Of a stretch of DNA of 64,000 nucleotides, positions 16,728 to 25,921 are shown in pieces. The notes beneath the pieces are model-generated. The model saw only the letters and a program-made list of their open reading frames with translations, searched no databases and was not told where the DNA came from. The DNA is from Gordonia prachuapensis. GTDB lineage: Bacteria; Actinomycetota; Actinomycetes; Mycobacteriales; Mycobacteriaceae. The position numbers and the translations under genes are program-made. Every line of letters begins with the position of its first letter. Position 1 is the first letter of the stretch. The DNA is taken from assembly GCF_036350515.1 (NCBI RefSeq), contig NZ_JAZDUE010000007.1, forward strand, positions 124,001 through 188,000. The letters run 5' to 3'.

Positions 16728-17512
16728 CGAACTCGGGTCTGCTGGCCGACAAGGTCGTGGTGGTCTCCGGCGTCGGTCCAGGGCTGGGCAGATCCATCTG
16801 CCTGCGGGCGGCGGCGGCCGGCGCGAAGGTGGTCCTCGCGGCCCGGACCGAATCGAGGTTGAAGGAGGTGGCCGCCGAGATCGACTCCGCCGGCGGAACA
16901 TCCTTCGTCGTACCGACCGACATCACCGACGACGCGGCCGTGGACGCGCTCGTCGACGCGACTCGCGCCGAGTTCGGCGGTGTCGACGTCGTCGTCAACA
17001 ACGCCTTTGCCCTGCCGTCGATGAAGCCGTTGGCGCGCACCGACTTCGACCACATCGCGGCCAGTCTCGACCTCACTGTGCTGGGCACGTTGCGGGTGAT
17101 CAAGGCGTTCACCGAATCGCTGGCCGAGGTGAAGGGATCGATCGTCAACATCAACTCGATGGTCATCCGGCATTCCGAACCCCGCTACGGCAGCTACAAA
17201 CTCGCGAAGTCGGCGCTGCTGGCGATGTCGCAGACCCTCGCGACCGAGCTGGGCGACAAGGGTATCCGTATCAACACCGTCGCGCCCGGATACATCTGGG
17301 ACGACCAACTGAAGTGGTACTTCGGTGAGGTCGCCAAGAAGTACGAGATCACCTCGGAGCAGGTGTACGCACAGACGGCGAGCAAGTCCGACCTCAAACG
17401 GCTGCCGGAACCGGACGAGATCGCCGAGGCGGTGGTGTTCCTGGCATCGCCGATGGCCAGCGCCATCACCGGCCACACCCTCGACGTCAACTGTGGGGAA
17501 TACCATGACTAG
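16724..17512 (+). CDS. Short-chain dehydrogenase/reductase
   Basis: A 262-residue classical SDR oxidoreductase from GTG 16724, overlapping the DUF1214 stop. The cofactor loop is SGVGPGLG (residues 15-22), NNA is at 92-94, and the catalytic triad is Ser145, Tyr158 and Lys162. An acidic Asp66 in PTDITD belongs to the adenine pocket, while Arg41 (AARTES) suggests NADP(H) is possible. It ends inside the next gene with an 8-base overlap. It probably oxidises or reduces a hydroxyl or keto group of a steroid or a ring-cleavage product, since it is embedded in the hsa operon. Confidence 0.88.
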   Translation: MTNSGLLADKVVVVSGVGPGLGRSICLRAAAAGAKVVLAARTESRLKEVAAEIDSAGGTSFVVPTDITDDAAVDALVDATRAEFGGVDVVVNNAFALPSMKPLARTDFDHIAASLDLTVLGTLRVIKAFTESLAEVKGSIVNINSMVIRHSEPRYGSYKLAKSALLAMSQTLATELGDKGIRINTVAPGYIWDDQLKWYFGEVAKKYEITSEQVYAQTASKSDLKRLPEPDEIAEAVVFLASPMASAITGHTLDVNCGEYHD

Positions 17513-18650
17513 CGCCGCGCCCCGTCTCAACGTCGGGACAGTCGACGATCTACACGAAGCGGCCACCCGCGCAACGGGTCTCGATGACTTCGGCGACCAG
17601 GACTATCTACCTGGGCTCGAAGTGCTGCTCGAATCGTACGCCCGCGACGCCGACCTGACCGAACTCGGCAGCAAGATGTTCCGGTTCTTCCTCAAGGGCG
17701 CGCTCATCGCACGCTTGCTGTCGGAGTCGTCCTGGCGGAACAACCCCGGCTACGTCGACGTACCGATCACCCGGCCGATCTTCGTCACCGGACTGCCACG
17801 CACCGGCACCACCGCCCTTCACCGTCTGCTCACCGCCGACCCCGCACATCAGGGACTCGAGATGTGGCTGGCCGAGTTCCCGCAGCCGCGACCCCCGCGT
17901 GAGTCGTGGGAGTCCAACCCGGTCTACGAACAGATCAACGCCGGACTCGAACAGCACCACGTCGACAACCCGGAGTTCATGGGACTGCACTACATGACCG
18001 CTGCGGAGGTCGAGGAGTGCTGGCAGCTGTTGCGGCAGAGCCTCATGTCGATCTCGTACGAATCACTGGCCTACCTGCCGACCTACTCACGATGGCTCGC
18101 CCGGCAGGATTGGACACCGGCCTACCAGCGGCACCGACGCAACCTGCAGATGATCGGTCTGAACGATCCCGACAAACGCTGGGTTCTGAAGAACCCCAGT
18201 CACATGTTCGCCCTCGATGCGCTGATGGCGACCTACCCCGATGCTCTGGTGGTGCAGACGCACCGGCCGCCGGAGACGATCATCGCGTCGATGTGCAGTC
18301 TCGCGGAGAACGCCACTCCGGGATGGTCGAGCACCTTCGTGGGCGACACGATCGGCCGAACGCAACTCGAACTGTGGTCGCGCGGACTTCGCGAGTTCGA
18401 GTCCGCGCGAAGCAACTACGACCCGGCGCAGTTCGTGGACGTCGACTTCGCCGACCTCCGACGCGATCCGTTCGGAACCGTCGAGCGCGTCTACCGTGCG
18501 CTCGGTGCGGAGTTCACCGATGACGCACGCGCCGCGATGGTCACCCTGGACGACGAAAGCGCCTCGGGTGACCGCAAGCCACGGCACCGCTACGACCTCG
18601 CCGACTACGGTCTCACCGAAGCGGCAGTGGCAGAGGCATTCGCCCGCTGA
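17505..18650 (+). CDS. Sulfotransferase-family protein
   Basis: A 381-residue protein with the PAPS-binding P-loop-like motif FVTGLPRTGTT (residues 93-103) and a second phosphate region, VLKNPSHMFAL followed by VVQTHRPPETIIASM. This is the layout of the Sulfotransfer_3 family common in mycolata. The start is ATG 17505, overlapping the SDR stop. It is the last gene of the operon that starts at hsaA. A sulfotransferase in a steroid operon could sulfate a sterol or a pathway intermediate, but many family members are uncharacterised. PAPS could come from the cysDNC genes in this same window. Confidence 0.85.
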   Translation: MTSAAPRLNVGTVDDLHEAATRATGLDDFGDQDYLPGLEVLLESYARDADLTELGSKMFRFFLKGALIARLLSESSWRNNPGYVDVPITRPIFVTGLPRTGTTALHRLLTADPAHQGLEMWLAEFPQPRPPRESWESNPVYEQINAGLEQHHVDNPEFMGLHYMTAAEVEECWQLLRQSLMSISYESLAYLPTYSRWLARQDWTPAYQRHRRNLQMIGLNDPDKRWVLKNPSHMFALDALMATYPDALVVQTHRPPETIIASMCSLAENATPGWSSTFVGDTIGRTQLELWSRGLREFESARSNYDPAQFVDVDFADLRRDPFGTVERVYRALGAEFTDDARAAMVTLDDESASGDRKPRHRYDLADYGLTEAAVAEAFAR

Positions 18651-18691
18651 TCGCTCGAACGGCTTCTCTCCGCAGAGCAGAGGCCGGTGAT

Positions 18692-19717
18692 TCACCCCTC
18701 CCTGACACCCAGCGTCGATGCCCGCGCGACCAATTCGGGTTGGAACACCGGATTCGCGGGCGTGTGGCCGTCGGGAGAGTCGGCAGCCGCCGACAGCAGC
18801 AGGTCCACCGCGGTCGCGCCGATACGGGCGGTCGGCTGTCTGACCGACGACAGGGCGACGACCGCTGACCGCGCGAAATCGATGTCGTCGTAACCGATCA
18901 GCGCGATGTCCTCGGGCACCCGGACACCGCCACCCATCATCGTGAACGCCTGCAGGACGCCCATCGCCACGAGATCGTTCGCGCAGAAGACGGCGTCGGG
19001 GCGTTCCCCGGGCTTCCGGCGCTGCAACCGTTCACCGACCTCACGGCCGGCGAGCACCGTCAGCGACGGCGTCTCGATGACCTCCAGCGCGGCCCCGGGG
19101 ACCTGCGCGATGGCCTCTTCTGCGCCACGACGCCGATCGGTCACCTGGCGCAGATTGGTCGGCCCCCCGACGTACGCGATGCGTCGTCGGCCGAGCCCGC
19201 ACAGGTGTTCCGCCGCGAGGCGGCCACCGGCGATGTCGTCGACCGCGACGGAGTCGAACGGCGAACCCGTCGCGTCGCGATCGACCAGGACCACGGGAGT
19301 ACCCCGCCGGCGAAGGGCGTCGAGACGCTCGAGATCGTCGCCGATCGGGGAGACCATCAAGCCGAACACCCGTTGTTGGTCGAAGGCGTCGATGTAGGCC
19401 GATTCGCGCAGGACGTCCTCGTCGGAGGTGCCGAGCAGGACTGTCAGGTCGTGGTGGCCCGCCTCCCGCTCGGCCGCCCGCGCTATGTCGGTGAAGAACG
19501 GGTTCCCGACGTCGAGGACGACCAGGCCGACGCAGCGTGAACGCCCGGCACGCAGCTGTCGGGCGGCGTCGTTGCGCACGAATCCCAATGACTCGATCGC
19601 CGCGTGCACGCGTGCGACGGTCGCGGGCGCCACCTTCTCGGGTGCGTTGAGCACGTTGGACACCGTCCCGACCGACACCGATGCCGCTGCAGCGACGTCT
19701 CGCATGCTCACACCCAT
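18692..19717 (-). CDS. LacI family transcriptional regulator
   Basis: A 341-residue LacI/GalR regulator. The N-terminal DNA-binding domain (MRDVAAAASVSVGTVSNVLN with hinge helix AARQLRAGRS) is followed by a periplasmic-binding-protein-like sugar domain (VGLVVLDVGNPFFTDIARAA, IGYDDIDFARS). The start is ATG 19717 or, leaving the typical MRDVA start, ATG 19705. It lies 35 bases after the rhodanese gene in the same direction. It is the only LacI-type gene in the window and is therefore a candidate for the LacI-type palindromes of the rhamnose operon (29221 and 31130), though 9-12 kb away. Confidence 0.88.
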   Translation of the reverse strand: MGVSMRDVAAAASVSVGTVSNVLNAPEKVAPATVARVHAAIESLGFVRNDAARQLRAGRSRCVGLVVLDVGNPFFTDIARAAEREAGHHDLTVLLGTSDEDVLRESAYIDAFDQQRVFGLMVSPIGDDLERLDALRRRGTPVVLVDRDATGSPFDSVAVDDIAGGRLAAEHLCGLGRRRIAYVGGPTNLRQVTDRRRGAEEAIAQVPGAALEVIETPSLTVLAGREVGERLQRRKPGERPDAVFCANDLVAMGVLQAFTMMGGGVRVPEDIALIGYDDIDFARSAVVALSSVRQPTARIGATAVDLLLSAAADSPDGHTPANPVFQPELVARASTLGVREG

Positions 19718-19752
19718 GAGTTCATCTCACCAGAGGAGGCGACGAGTTCCGG

Positions 19753-20595
19753 TCAGGATGGCCTCGAGTCGGTTTCCAGCGGACGATCGGGATCGGCGGT
19801 CCACGCGTTCATCGATCCGTCGTAGACGGCGCTGTCATCTCGTCCGGCGACGTGCAGCGCGAATGCCGCAGCCGTGGCGGCGATCCCACCTCCGCAGTAC
19901 GTGACCGGGCGAACCGACTCGTCGAGTGCGCCCACCGCGTCGAAGATCTCGCGCAATTCCGCCACCGGCTTGAGCTGTCCGGATTCGTCCACGAGATCGC
20001 CGAACGGGACGTTCACGCTGCCGGGGATGCGGGCGGCGGCGAAGGCGTCCCGGTCGAGGGCGTTGATCAAGAGGACCGCCGGATCGTCGACGGAGGTGGC
20101 GACGTCGGTGGTGGAGTAGATCCGATCGGCGCGGCGTCGGGCGGTGAACGAGGCCGCGGGAACGTCGACATCGCCGGTTTCGGTGGGGAACCCGGCGTCG
20201 ACCCATGCTGCGAGTCCGCCGTCGAGGACGGTGACATCGTCGAATCCCTCGAGCCGGAACTGCCACCACAGGCGCGTGGCCCAGATGCCGTTCACGGTGT
20301 CGTAGACCACGACCTGCGTGTCGTCGCCGACACCGAGCGCGCCGACCGCCGCCGCGAAGCGGTCCGATGGGGCAGCGGCAAAGGGCGCCTCGCCGTTCGG
20401 GTCGGAGAGTCCGGCGATCTGGTCGGCGAAGACGGCGCCGGGGATATGGCCGTCGAGATACGTGGCGCGCCCGGACTCGACGTGAGCACCGCCCTCGTCG
20501 AAGCTCAGGTGAACGGTGGCGTCGATGATGCGCACTGAACGCTCTTCGAGTCGTTTGTGCAGGTCGGTGGCGCTGATGACGTGTGGCGTTGTCAT
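19753..20595 (-). CDS. sseA: Two-domain sulfurtransferase (rhodanese family)
   Basis: A 280-residue protein with two rhodanese domains: an inactive N-terminal one (about residues 1-140) and a catalytic one (about 155-275) with Cys234 in the loop CGGGIAA. It transfers sulfane sulfur from thiosulfate or 3-mercaptopyruvate to an acceptor such as cyanide or thiols. The loop differs from the CG[ST]GVT of classic 3-mercaptopyruvate sulfurtransferases, so the donor is uncertain. The LacI gene follows 35 bases later and may be co-transcribed. Confidence 0.87.
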   Translation of the reverse strand: MTTPHVISATDLHKRLEERSVRIIDATVHLSFDEGGAHVESGRATYLDGHIPGAVFADQIAGLSDPNGEAPFAAAPSDRFAAAVGALGVGDDTQVVVYDTVNGIWATRLWWQFRLEGFDDVTVLDGGLAAWVDAGFPTETGDVDVPAASFTARRRADRIYSTTDVATSVDDPAVLLINALDRDAFAAARIPGSVNVPFGDLVDESGQLKPVAELREIFDAVGALDESVRPVTYCGGGIAATAAAFALHVAGRDDSAVYDGSMNAWTADPDRPLETDSRPS

Positions 20596-20682
20596 GAGTC
20601 GAGCCTACCGACGCGTTCCGATGTCATCGTGATGTCGTGCGGCTGGGCAGATCGGGCCACGGTTTCGAGAGGACGGAGAACG

Positions 20683-20964
20683 ATGAGCGACGACGACATC
20701 ACGATCAGGATCGGGCGTGACGAGTTGATGATCCGGCAGCGGTGGGAGACCGCCAGCATCGCCAACGACGTGCTGATCGCCATGTGGTTCGTGGCGGGCA
20801 GCATCTGCTTCTTCTGGGAGAGCACCACCGTGATCGCGACCTGGCTGTTTCTCATCGGCAGCATCGAGTTCCTGGTGCGTCCCGCGATCAGGCTGGCGCG
20901 GCGAGTACAGATCCGGCAGGTTCGACCGGTTGCGACGGGCTCCGACAGCGCGTTCGACTACTGA
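20683..20964 (+). CDS. YrhK-like small membrane protein
   Basis: A 93-residue protein from ATG 20683 behind GGAGAAC. An N-terminal amphipathic, charged stretch (about 1-25) precedes two membrane segments (about 28-45 and 48-65) and a basic tail. The pattern RIGRDELMIRQRWETASIAN followed by WFVAGSICFFWE resembles the YrhK domain. The function is unknown; no partner gene is evident. Confidence 0.65.
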   Translation: MSDDDITIRIGRDELMIRQRWETASIANDVLIAMWFVAGSICFFWESTTVIATWLFLIGSIEFLVRPAIRLARRVQIRQVRPVATGSDSAFDY

Positions 20965-21014
20965 CGAGACGCCACCGTGGACTCATGGTCACGGTGGTCG
21001 GCCTGGGTCGCCTG

Positions 21015-21632
21015 TCATGACGAGGGCCGGCGACGCCAGACTCCGTCCAATACGAGATCGGTGATGCGAGCGCTGGTCGACTCGGGGTCGATGTCGTTGA
21101 TGTCCCCGGCGGACATCCGCGCCAGCAACGGGGACACCAGCATTTCCGCGACGAACTCCACGTCCACATCGCGGCGGATCTCCCCGCGGCGCACCCCCCG
21201 ATTCAGCACCTCGACCATTGTCCGGCGCCGGGGCGCGACCACCTCATCGAAGTAGCGCCGGTGCAGATCGGGGAAAAGCGCCGACTCGGCGGTCAGTGCA
21301 CGCACCATCGCGGTCGCGCGGCGGTCGACGATGCGTTCGGCGAGCACCCGCAATAGCGCGATCAAGGCATCCCGCGTCGAGTCCGCGGCAGACACCGTGA
21401 TCGGGAGATTGATCGAGTCGAGAACGTCCAGGTACAGCTCGTCTTTGGAACTCCACCGGCGATAGAGGCTGTTGCGGGAGACGCCTGCGCGGCGAGCGAC
21501 GCTGACCAGTGAGAGCCCACTCAAGGTGGCGCCGTCGGCGATGCTGTCGAGTACCGCTTCCCGGATGGCCACGTCCGCGGCGGGGTCTCGTCGCCGGCCC
21601 GCGCCGTGCACCGGTGCTGCGGGCGACTCCAT
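21015..21632 (-). CDS. TetR family regulator divergent from exporter
   Basis: A 205-residue TetR-type repressor with the helix-turn-helix at about residues 39-60 (LSLVSVARRAGVSRNSLYRR). The C-terminal half resembles the TetR_C domain of exporter regulators (RAMVRALTAESALFPDLHRR). It is divergent from the 14-TM transporter at 21694 with 61 bases between starts and a palindrome at 21641-21656 in that gap. It very probably represses the exporter and itself. Confidence 0.88.
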   Translation of the reverse strand: MESPAAPVHGAGRRRDPAADVAIREAVLDSIADGATLSGLSLVSVARRAGVSRNSLYRRWSSKDELYLDVLDSINLPITVSAADSTRDALIALLRVLAERIVDRRATAMVRALTAESALFPDLHRRYFDEVVAPRRRTMVEVLNRGVRRGEIRRDVDVEFVAEMLVSPLLARMSAGDINDIDPESTSARITDLVLDGVWRRRPSS

Positions 21633-21640
21633 GGGAATAC

Positions 21641-21656
21641 GATACAGGTCTGTTCC
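21641..21656. promoter_or_regulatory. Candidate TetR operator between regulator and exporter
   Basis: GATACAGGTCTGTTCC contains the inverted repeat ACAG-NN-CTGT with further outer symmetry, centred in the 61-base divergent region. Confidence 0.45.
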
Positions 21657-21693
21657 GTTTTGGAGTGGTCACGACTTATCCGAAAGGGGCCGC

Positions 21694-23160
21694 ATGGCGA
21701 GCGCACTGTCCGACAGCGACGACACCTATCAGCCCGACCCGCGGCGTTGGAAGGCGTTGGGCGTCTGCCTCATCGTCGGCTTCATGACGCTCCTCGACGT
21801 GTCGATCGTCAACGTCGCGCTGCCGTCGATCGAACAAGGTCTGGGCGCCACCGCCGCCGACCTCTCGTGGGTCGTGTCGGGCTATGCGCTCTCGTTCGGC
21901 CTGTTCCTGATCCCGTCCGGCCGCATCGGCGACGCCCGTGGCCGCAAGACCATCTTCCTGGTCGGCCTCACCCTCTTCGTGGTGTCGTCGGCAGCGTGCG
22001 GCCTCGCGCAGGGGCCGTTGGCGCTGGTGATCTGGCGGCTCATCCAGGGTGCCGCCGGCGGCATCCTCACCCCGCAGGTCTCCGGTCTGATCCAACTGCT
22101 CTTTCGCGGCGCCGAGCGCGGCAAGGCGTTCGGACTGTTCGCGGCCACGATCGGTATCTCGACGGCCGTCGGTCCACTACTCGGTGGACTTCTCATCCAG
22201 GCCGGCGGTGTCGAACATGGTTGGCGCTGGGTGTTTTTCGTGAACGTGCCGATCGGAGTGGTGGCCTTCGTCGCCGCGTGCAAGCTGCTGCCGGCGCGTC
22301 CCGCCGAGCACAAGCAGCCGGTGCGCGGAACCTTCGACCCGCCCGGCGTGGTGCTGCTCGGTGCCGGCGTGTTCACCCTGCTCCTGCCGATGGTCCAGCA
22401 GGAACAGTGGGAGGGCAGTGCCAAGTGGTTGCTGCTCGTCGTCGCGACGGTGCTGCTGGTGACCTTCGTGTTCTGGGAGCGCCGGCAGGAGCGGGTGGGA
22501 AATCCTCCGCTCGTCGACCTGTCGTTGTTCTCTCTACGGTCCTACTCGATCGGTTGCATGATCGCGCTGGTCTACTTCGCCGGGTTCACCACCATCTTCT
22601 TCATCTACACCCTGTATGTGCAGCAGGGGCTGGGGTACACAGCTCTGCAGGCGGGACTGTCGTTGACGCCGTTCGCCATCGGCTCGGCGATCGCCGCCCG
22701 GTTCGGCGGCAACGTCGTGCATCGGTACGGTCGTCGGCTGGTGATCGGGGGTCTGGTGTGTGCGGTGATCGGCATGCTCGGCACCATCCTGGCCGCGCAC
22801 CTGGCGTCGGGTCACGCGGTCGGATTCGCCACCGCGGTGCCACTCCTGGTCGCCGGTGTCGGTTCCGGCCTGGTGATCTCGCCGAACCTCACCATCAGCC
22901 TCGACGAGGTGCCGGTGACGCGCGCGGGCATCGCCGGGGGAGTGCTGCAGACCGGTCAGCGGATCGGCTCGGCCGCCGGCATCGCCCTGGTCGGGGCGGT
23001 GTTCTTCGCCCAGATCGGCGACACCGGCGACTGGGCTCGAGCGTTCGAACTCGGTCTCGCCACCGCGACGTTGCTGGTGGCCGTCGCGCTGGGGCTGGGG
23101 CTCATCGACGAGTTCGGACATCGGCGCCGGGCCAAGGCGGCGGCCGGCGCGCCGGTCTGA
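21694..23160 (+). CDS. MFS drug exporter, DHA2 (14-TM) family
   Basis: A 488-residue major facilitator transporter from ATG 21694 behind AAAGGGG. The features of proton-driven DHA2 exporters are present: motif D1-like LDVSIVNVALPSI in the first segment, GRIGDARGRK in the loop between segments 2 and 3, and the antiporter motif C-like region GISTAVGPLLGG. About 14 membrane segments are predicted. The divergent TetR gene suggests induction by the exported compound, whose identity is unknown. Confidence 0.9.
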   Translation: MASALSDSDDTYQPDPRRWKALGVCLIVGFMTLLDVSIVNVALPSIEQGLGATAADLSWVVSGYALSFGLFLIPSGRIGDARGRKTIFLVGLTLFVVSSAACGLAQGPLALVIWRLIQGAAGGILTPQVSGLIQLLFRGAERGKAFGLFAATIGISTAVGPLLGGLLIQAGGVEHGWRWVFFVNVPIGVVAFVAACKLLPARPAEHKQPVRGTFDPPGVVLLGAGVFTLLLPMVQQEQWEGSAKWLLLVVATVLLVTFVFWERRQERVGNPPLVDLSLFSLRSYSIGCMIALVYFAGFTTIFFIYTLYVQQGLGYTALQAGLSLTPFAIGSAIAARFGGNVVHRYGRRLVIGGLVCAVIGMLGTILAAHLASGHAVGFATAVPLLVAGVGSGLVISPNLTISLDEVPVTRAGIAGGVLQTGQRIGSAAGIALVGAVFFAQIGDTGDWARAFELGLATATLLVAVALGLGLIDEFGHRRRAKAAAGAPV

Positions 23161-23195
23161 CGGGTGCGTGCGTCGCCCCCGCCCGCACGCGGGAG

Positions 23196-24446
23196 TCAGG
23201 AGCGGGCGCGGGGAACCAGGCGTTCGAGTTGCGTGACGTGGGCCGGCGTCAGCTCGTCGAGGGATGCCACGCCGAGTAACCGCATGGTGCGTGAGATCTG
23301 CGCGGAGAGGATCTCGATCATGCGGTCGACCCCGGCTTCACCGCCGGCCATCAGGCCGTAGAGGTAGGCCCGGCCGACCAACGTGAAGCGGGCACCCAGC
23401 GCGACCGAGGCGACGATGTCGGCGCCGGAGGAGATGCCGGTGTCCAGGATGACCTCGGTGTCCTCACCGACTTCGCGTGCGACGTCGGGCAGCAGGTGAA
23501 ACGGGATCGGCGCCCGGTCGAGCTGGCGGCCGCCATGATTCGACAGCACGATGGCATCCGCGCCGAGGTCGGTGACCGCCTTCGCGTCGGCGACGGTCTG
23601 GATGCCCTTGACGACAAGCTTGCCCGGCCACTGCGACTTGATCCAGGCCAGATCGTCGAAGGTCACGGTGGGGTCGAACATGGTGTCGAGCAGTTCGGCG
23701 ACGGTTCCCGACCACCGGTCGAGTGACGCGAACGCCAGCGGCTCGGTGGTGAGGAAGTCGATCCACCATTGCGGTCGCGGCATCGCGTCGAGCACGGTCT
23801 TGGCGGTGAGTGCGGGCGGAATCGACATGCCGTTTCGCTTGTCACGAAGGCGTGCTCCGGCCACCGGAACGTCGACGGTCACGAGCAGCGTGTCGTAGCC
23901 CGCTGCCGCCGCGCGGTCGACCAGCGCCATCGACCGTTCCCGGTCCTTCCACATGTAGAGCTGGAACCAGTTGCGGCCGTGCGGGTTGGCGCCCTTCACG
24001 TCCTCGATGGACGCCGTGCCCATCGTCGACAGGGAGAACGGGATACCCGCCCGCCCGGCCGCACGGGCCCCGGCGTACTCGCCTTCGGTCTGCATCATCC
24101 GGGTGAAACCGGTCGGCGCGATCCCGAACGGCAGCTCAGAGCGTCCGCCGAGGACCGTGCACGACGTGTCGACCTTGGACACGTCCCGCAGTATCGCCGG
24201 ATGGAACTCGATGTCGGCGAAGGCCTGTCGTGCCCGTGTGATGGATAGCTCGGCCTCGGCTGATCCGTCGGTGTAGTCGAATGCGGCCTTGGGGGTCCGG
24301 CGCTTGGCAATTCGGCGCAGGTCCTCGATCGTCAATGCCGAATCGAGCCGACGCTTCTTCGCATCGAACTGCGGCGTCTTGAACTGCATCAACGGCGCGA
24401 GGTCGCGGACCTTGGGAACTCTGCGTTGCATGGTCATGCCTTTCAT
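23196..24446 (-). CDS. lldD: FMN-dependent L-lactate dehydrogenase
   Basis: A 416-residue flavocytochrome-b2-type 2-hydroxyacid dehydrogenase, close in sequence to mycobacterial LldD2. The catalytic His lies in LSNHGGRQLD, and the FMN and substrate regions (GIAPTGFTRMM, KGIQTVADAK, DTGISSGADIV) are complete. I take ATG 24446, which overlaps the rhaB stop (ATGA); ATG 24431, behind AAAGG, is an alternative. As the last gene of the rhamnose operon, it would oxidise lactate formed from lactaldehyde to pyruvate and pass electrons to the membrane quinone pool. Confidence 0.9.
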   Translation of the reverse strand: MKGMTMQRRVPKVRDLAPLMQFKTPQFDAKKRRLDSALTIEDLRRIAKRRTPKAAFDYTDGSAEAELSITRARQAFADIEFHPAILRDVSKVDTSCTVLGGRSELPFGIAPTGFTRMMQTEGEYAGARAAGRAGIPFSLSTMGTASIEDVKGANPHGRNWFQLYMWKDRERSMALVDRAAAAGYDTLLVTVDVPVAGARLRDKRNGMSIPPALTAKTVLDAMPRPQWWIDFLTTEPLAFASLDRWSGTVAELLDTMFDPTVTFDDLAWIKSQWPGKLVVKGIQTVADAKAVTDLGADAIVLSNHGGRQLDRAPIPFHLLPDVAREVGEDTEVILDTGISSGADIVASVALGARFTLVGRAYLYGLMAGGEAGVDRMIEILSAQISRTMRLLGVASLDELTPAHVTQLERLVPRARS

Positions 24447-25921
24447 GTCCCGGCCGCCGCGAACCCGATCGAGGAACGGGCCGGGCGGGGAACGTAGTGT
24501 TGGGACGGAAACCGTTCGGCCACAATGGCTCGCATAGCTGCCAGGTCGCCGTCGATCAGCTCGTGTGCCCGAGCGGTGATCAGCACGTTGCCCAGCGCCG
24601 TCGCCTCGACCGGTCCGGCGAGGACCGGAAGACCGAGTCGGTCGGCGGTCAGCTGACAGAGCAGTCGGTTCTGCGAACCGCCGCCGACGAGGTGCACGGT
24701 CCGCACATCGGTCCGCGACAGTTCCGCCGCCTTCCGCACGCTGTCGGCGAAGGCCGCAGCCAGGCTTTCGACGATCGCCCGTACCAGCTCCGGACGGGTC
24801 ATCGGTGGCTGCATGCCTCGTTCCGTGTACCACTCGCGGATGCGCCCGGGCATGTCGCCGGGTGTCAGGAACCGGGCGTCGTCGGTGTCGAAGACGTCGA
24901 ACGCCGGGGTGACCTCCGCCGCCTGGGCCAACAACTCCGAGAGGTCGGCACGGTACCCGTCGCGCTGATACTGCCGGACCGTCTCGCTGAGCAACCACAG
25001 CCCCATCACATTGTGCAGGTAGCGGATTCGCCCGTCCGCACCCACCTCGTTGGTGAAGTTGGCCTTCCAGCCGTCGCGGGAGACGTTCGGCGACTCCAGC
25101 TCCACGCCGACGAGTCCCCAGGTCCCGCAGGAGATGTAGGCCGACGACGACGGGTCCATCGGGATCGCCGCGACGGCCGAGGCGGTGTCGTGGGACGCGA
25201 CCGCGGTGACATGCGGTGTGCCGGACAAGCCCAGACGCTCGGCGACATCGGGGAGCAGCGGGCCCTGGTCGGTGCCGGTCTCGACGATGTCGCCGAACAG
25301 CCCCACAGGCAGGCCGAGGCGCTCGGACATCGCGGTGTCCCATCGCCCGTTGATGCCGAGCAGGCCGGTGGTCGACGCGTTGGTGCGTTCGGTGCCACGA
25401 GTGCCGGTGAGCCAGTAGGTCAGCAGATCCGGGATCAGCAGCGCGCTGTCGGCCTGGTCGAGCAACCCGTCCTGCTTCTCCGCTGCCAGTTGATACACCG
25501 TCGTGAACGGCAGGAACTGGAGTCCGTTGCGGGTGTACAGATCCGCCGGACCGAGTTCGGCATGGACAGCGGCTACACCGTCTGCGGAACGTGTGTCGCG
25601 ATAGTGGTGGGGCAGACCGAGCATCCGGCCGTCACGCATCAACGCGTAGTCGACCGCCCACGAATCGATGCCGATCCCGACCAGGTCGTCGGCGCGGCGT
25701 CCGGCCTCGGCCAACCCTGCGCAAGCCTCGCGGAACAGCCCCGGCACATCCCAATGGAGCGCGGTCCGTCGACCGTTCCAGATGTGCACCGGATCGTTGG
25801 CGAAACGTGCGACCTGCTCGAGTTCGAGTCGGCCTCTCGAGATGTCGGCGAGCATCACCCGGCCGCTGGTCGCGCCCAGGTCGATTGCGGCGACCTGGGC
25901 GGACCGGGTGGAGCGGCTCAT
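24443..25921 (-). CDS. rhaB: Rhamnulokinase
   Basis: A 492-residue FGGY-family sugar kinase that phosphorylates L-rhamnulose to L-rhamnulose-1-phosphate with ATP. The N-terminal phosphate-binding motif AAIDLGATSGRVML, the segment GIGIDSWAVDYALM and the C-terminal adenosine motif LVGGGSQNRLLCQ are present. The start ATG 25921 overlaps the aldolase stop, and the end overlaps lldD (both ATGA), so the three proteins are made in coupled fashion. Confidence 0.92.
   Translation of the reverse strand: MSRSTRSAQVAAIDLGATSGRVMLADISRGRLELEQVARFANDPVHIWNGRRTALHWDVPGLFREACAGLAEAGRRADDLVGIGIDSWAVDYALMRDGRMLGLPHHYRDTRSADGVAAVHAELGPADLYTRNGLQFLPFTTVYQLAAEKQDGLLDQADSALLIPDLLTYWLTGTRGTERTNASTTGLLGINGRWDTAMSERLGLPVGLFGDIVETGTDQGPLLPDVAERLGLSGTPHVTAVASHDTASAVAAIPMDPSSSAYISCGTWGLVGVELESPNVSRDGWKANFTNEVGADGRIRYLHNVMGLWLLSETVRQYQRDGYRADLSELLAQAAEVTPAFDVFDTDDARFLTPGDMPGRIREWYTERGMQPPMTRPELVRAIVESLAAAFADSVRKAAELSRTDVRTVHLVGGGSQNRLLCQLTADRLGLPVLAGPVEATALGNVLITARAHELIDGDLAAMRAIVAERFPSQHYVPRPARSSIGFAAAGT

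Noticed and set aside
18651..18691. Possible terminator between the sulfotransferase and LacI genes
   Set aside because: CGGCTTCTCT and AGAGGCCG pair only partly, with several mismatches, so I do not report a hairpin.
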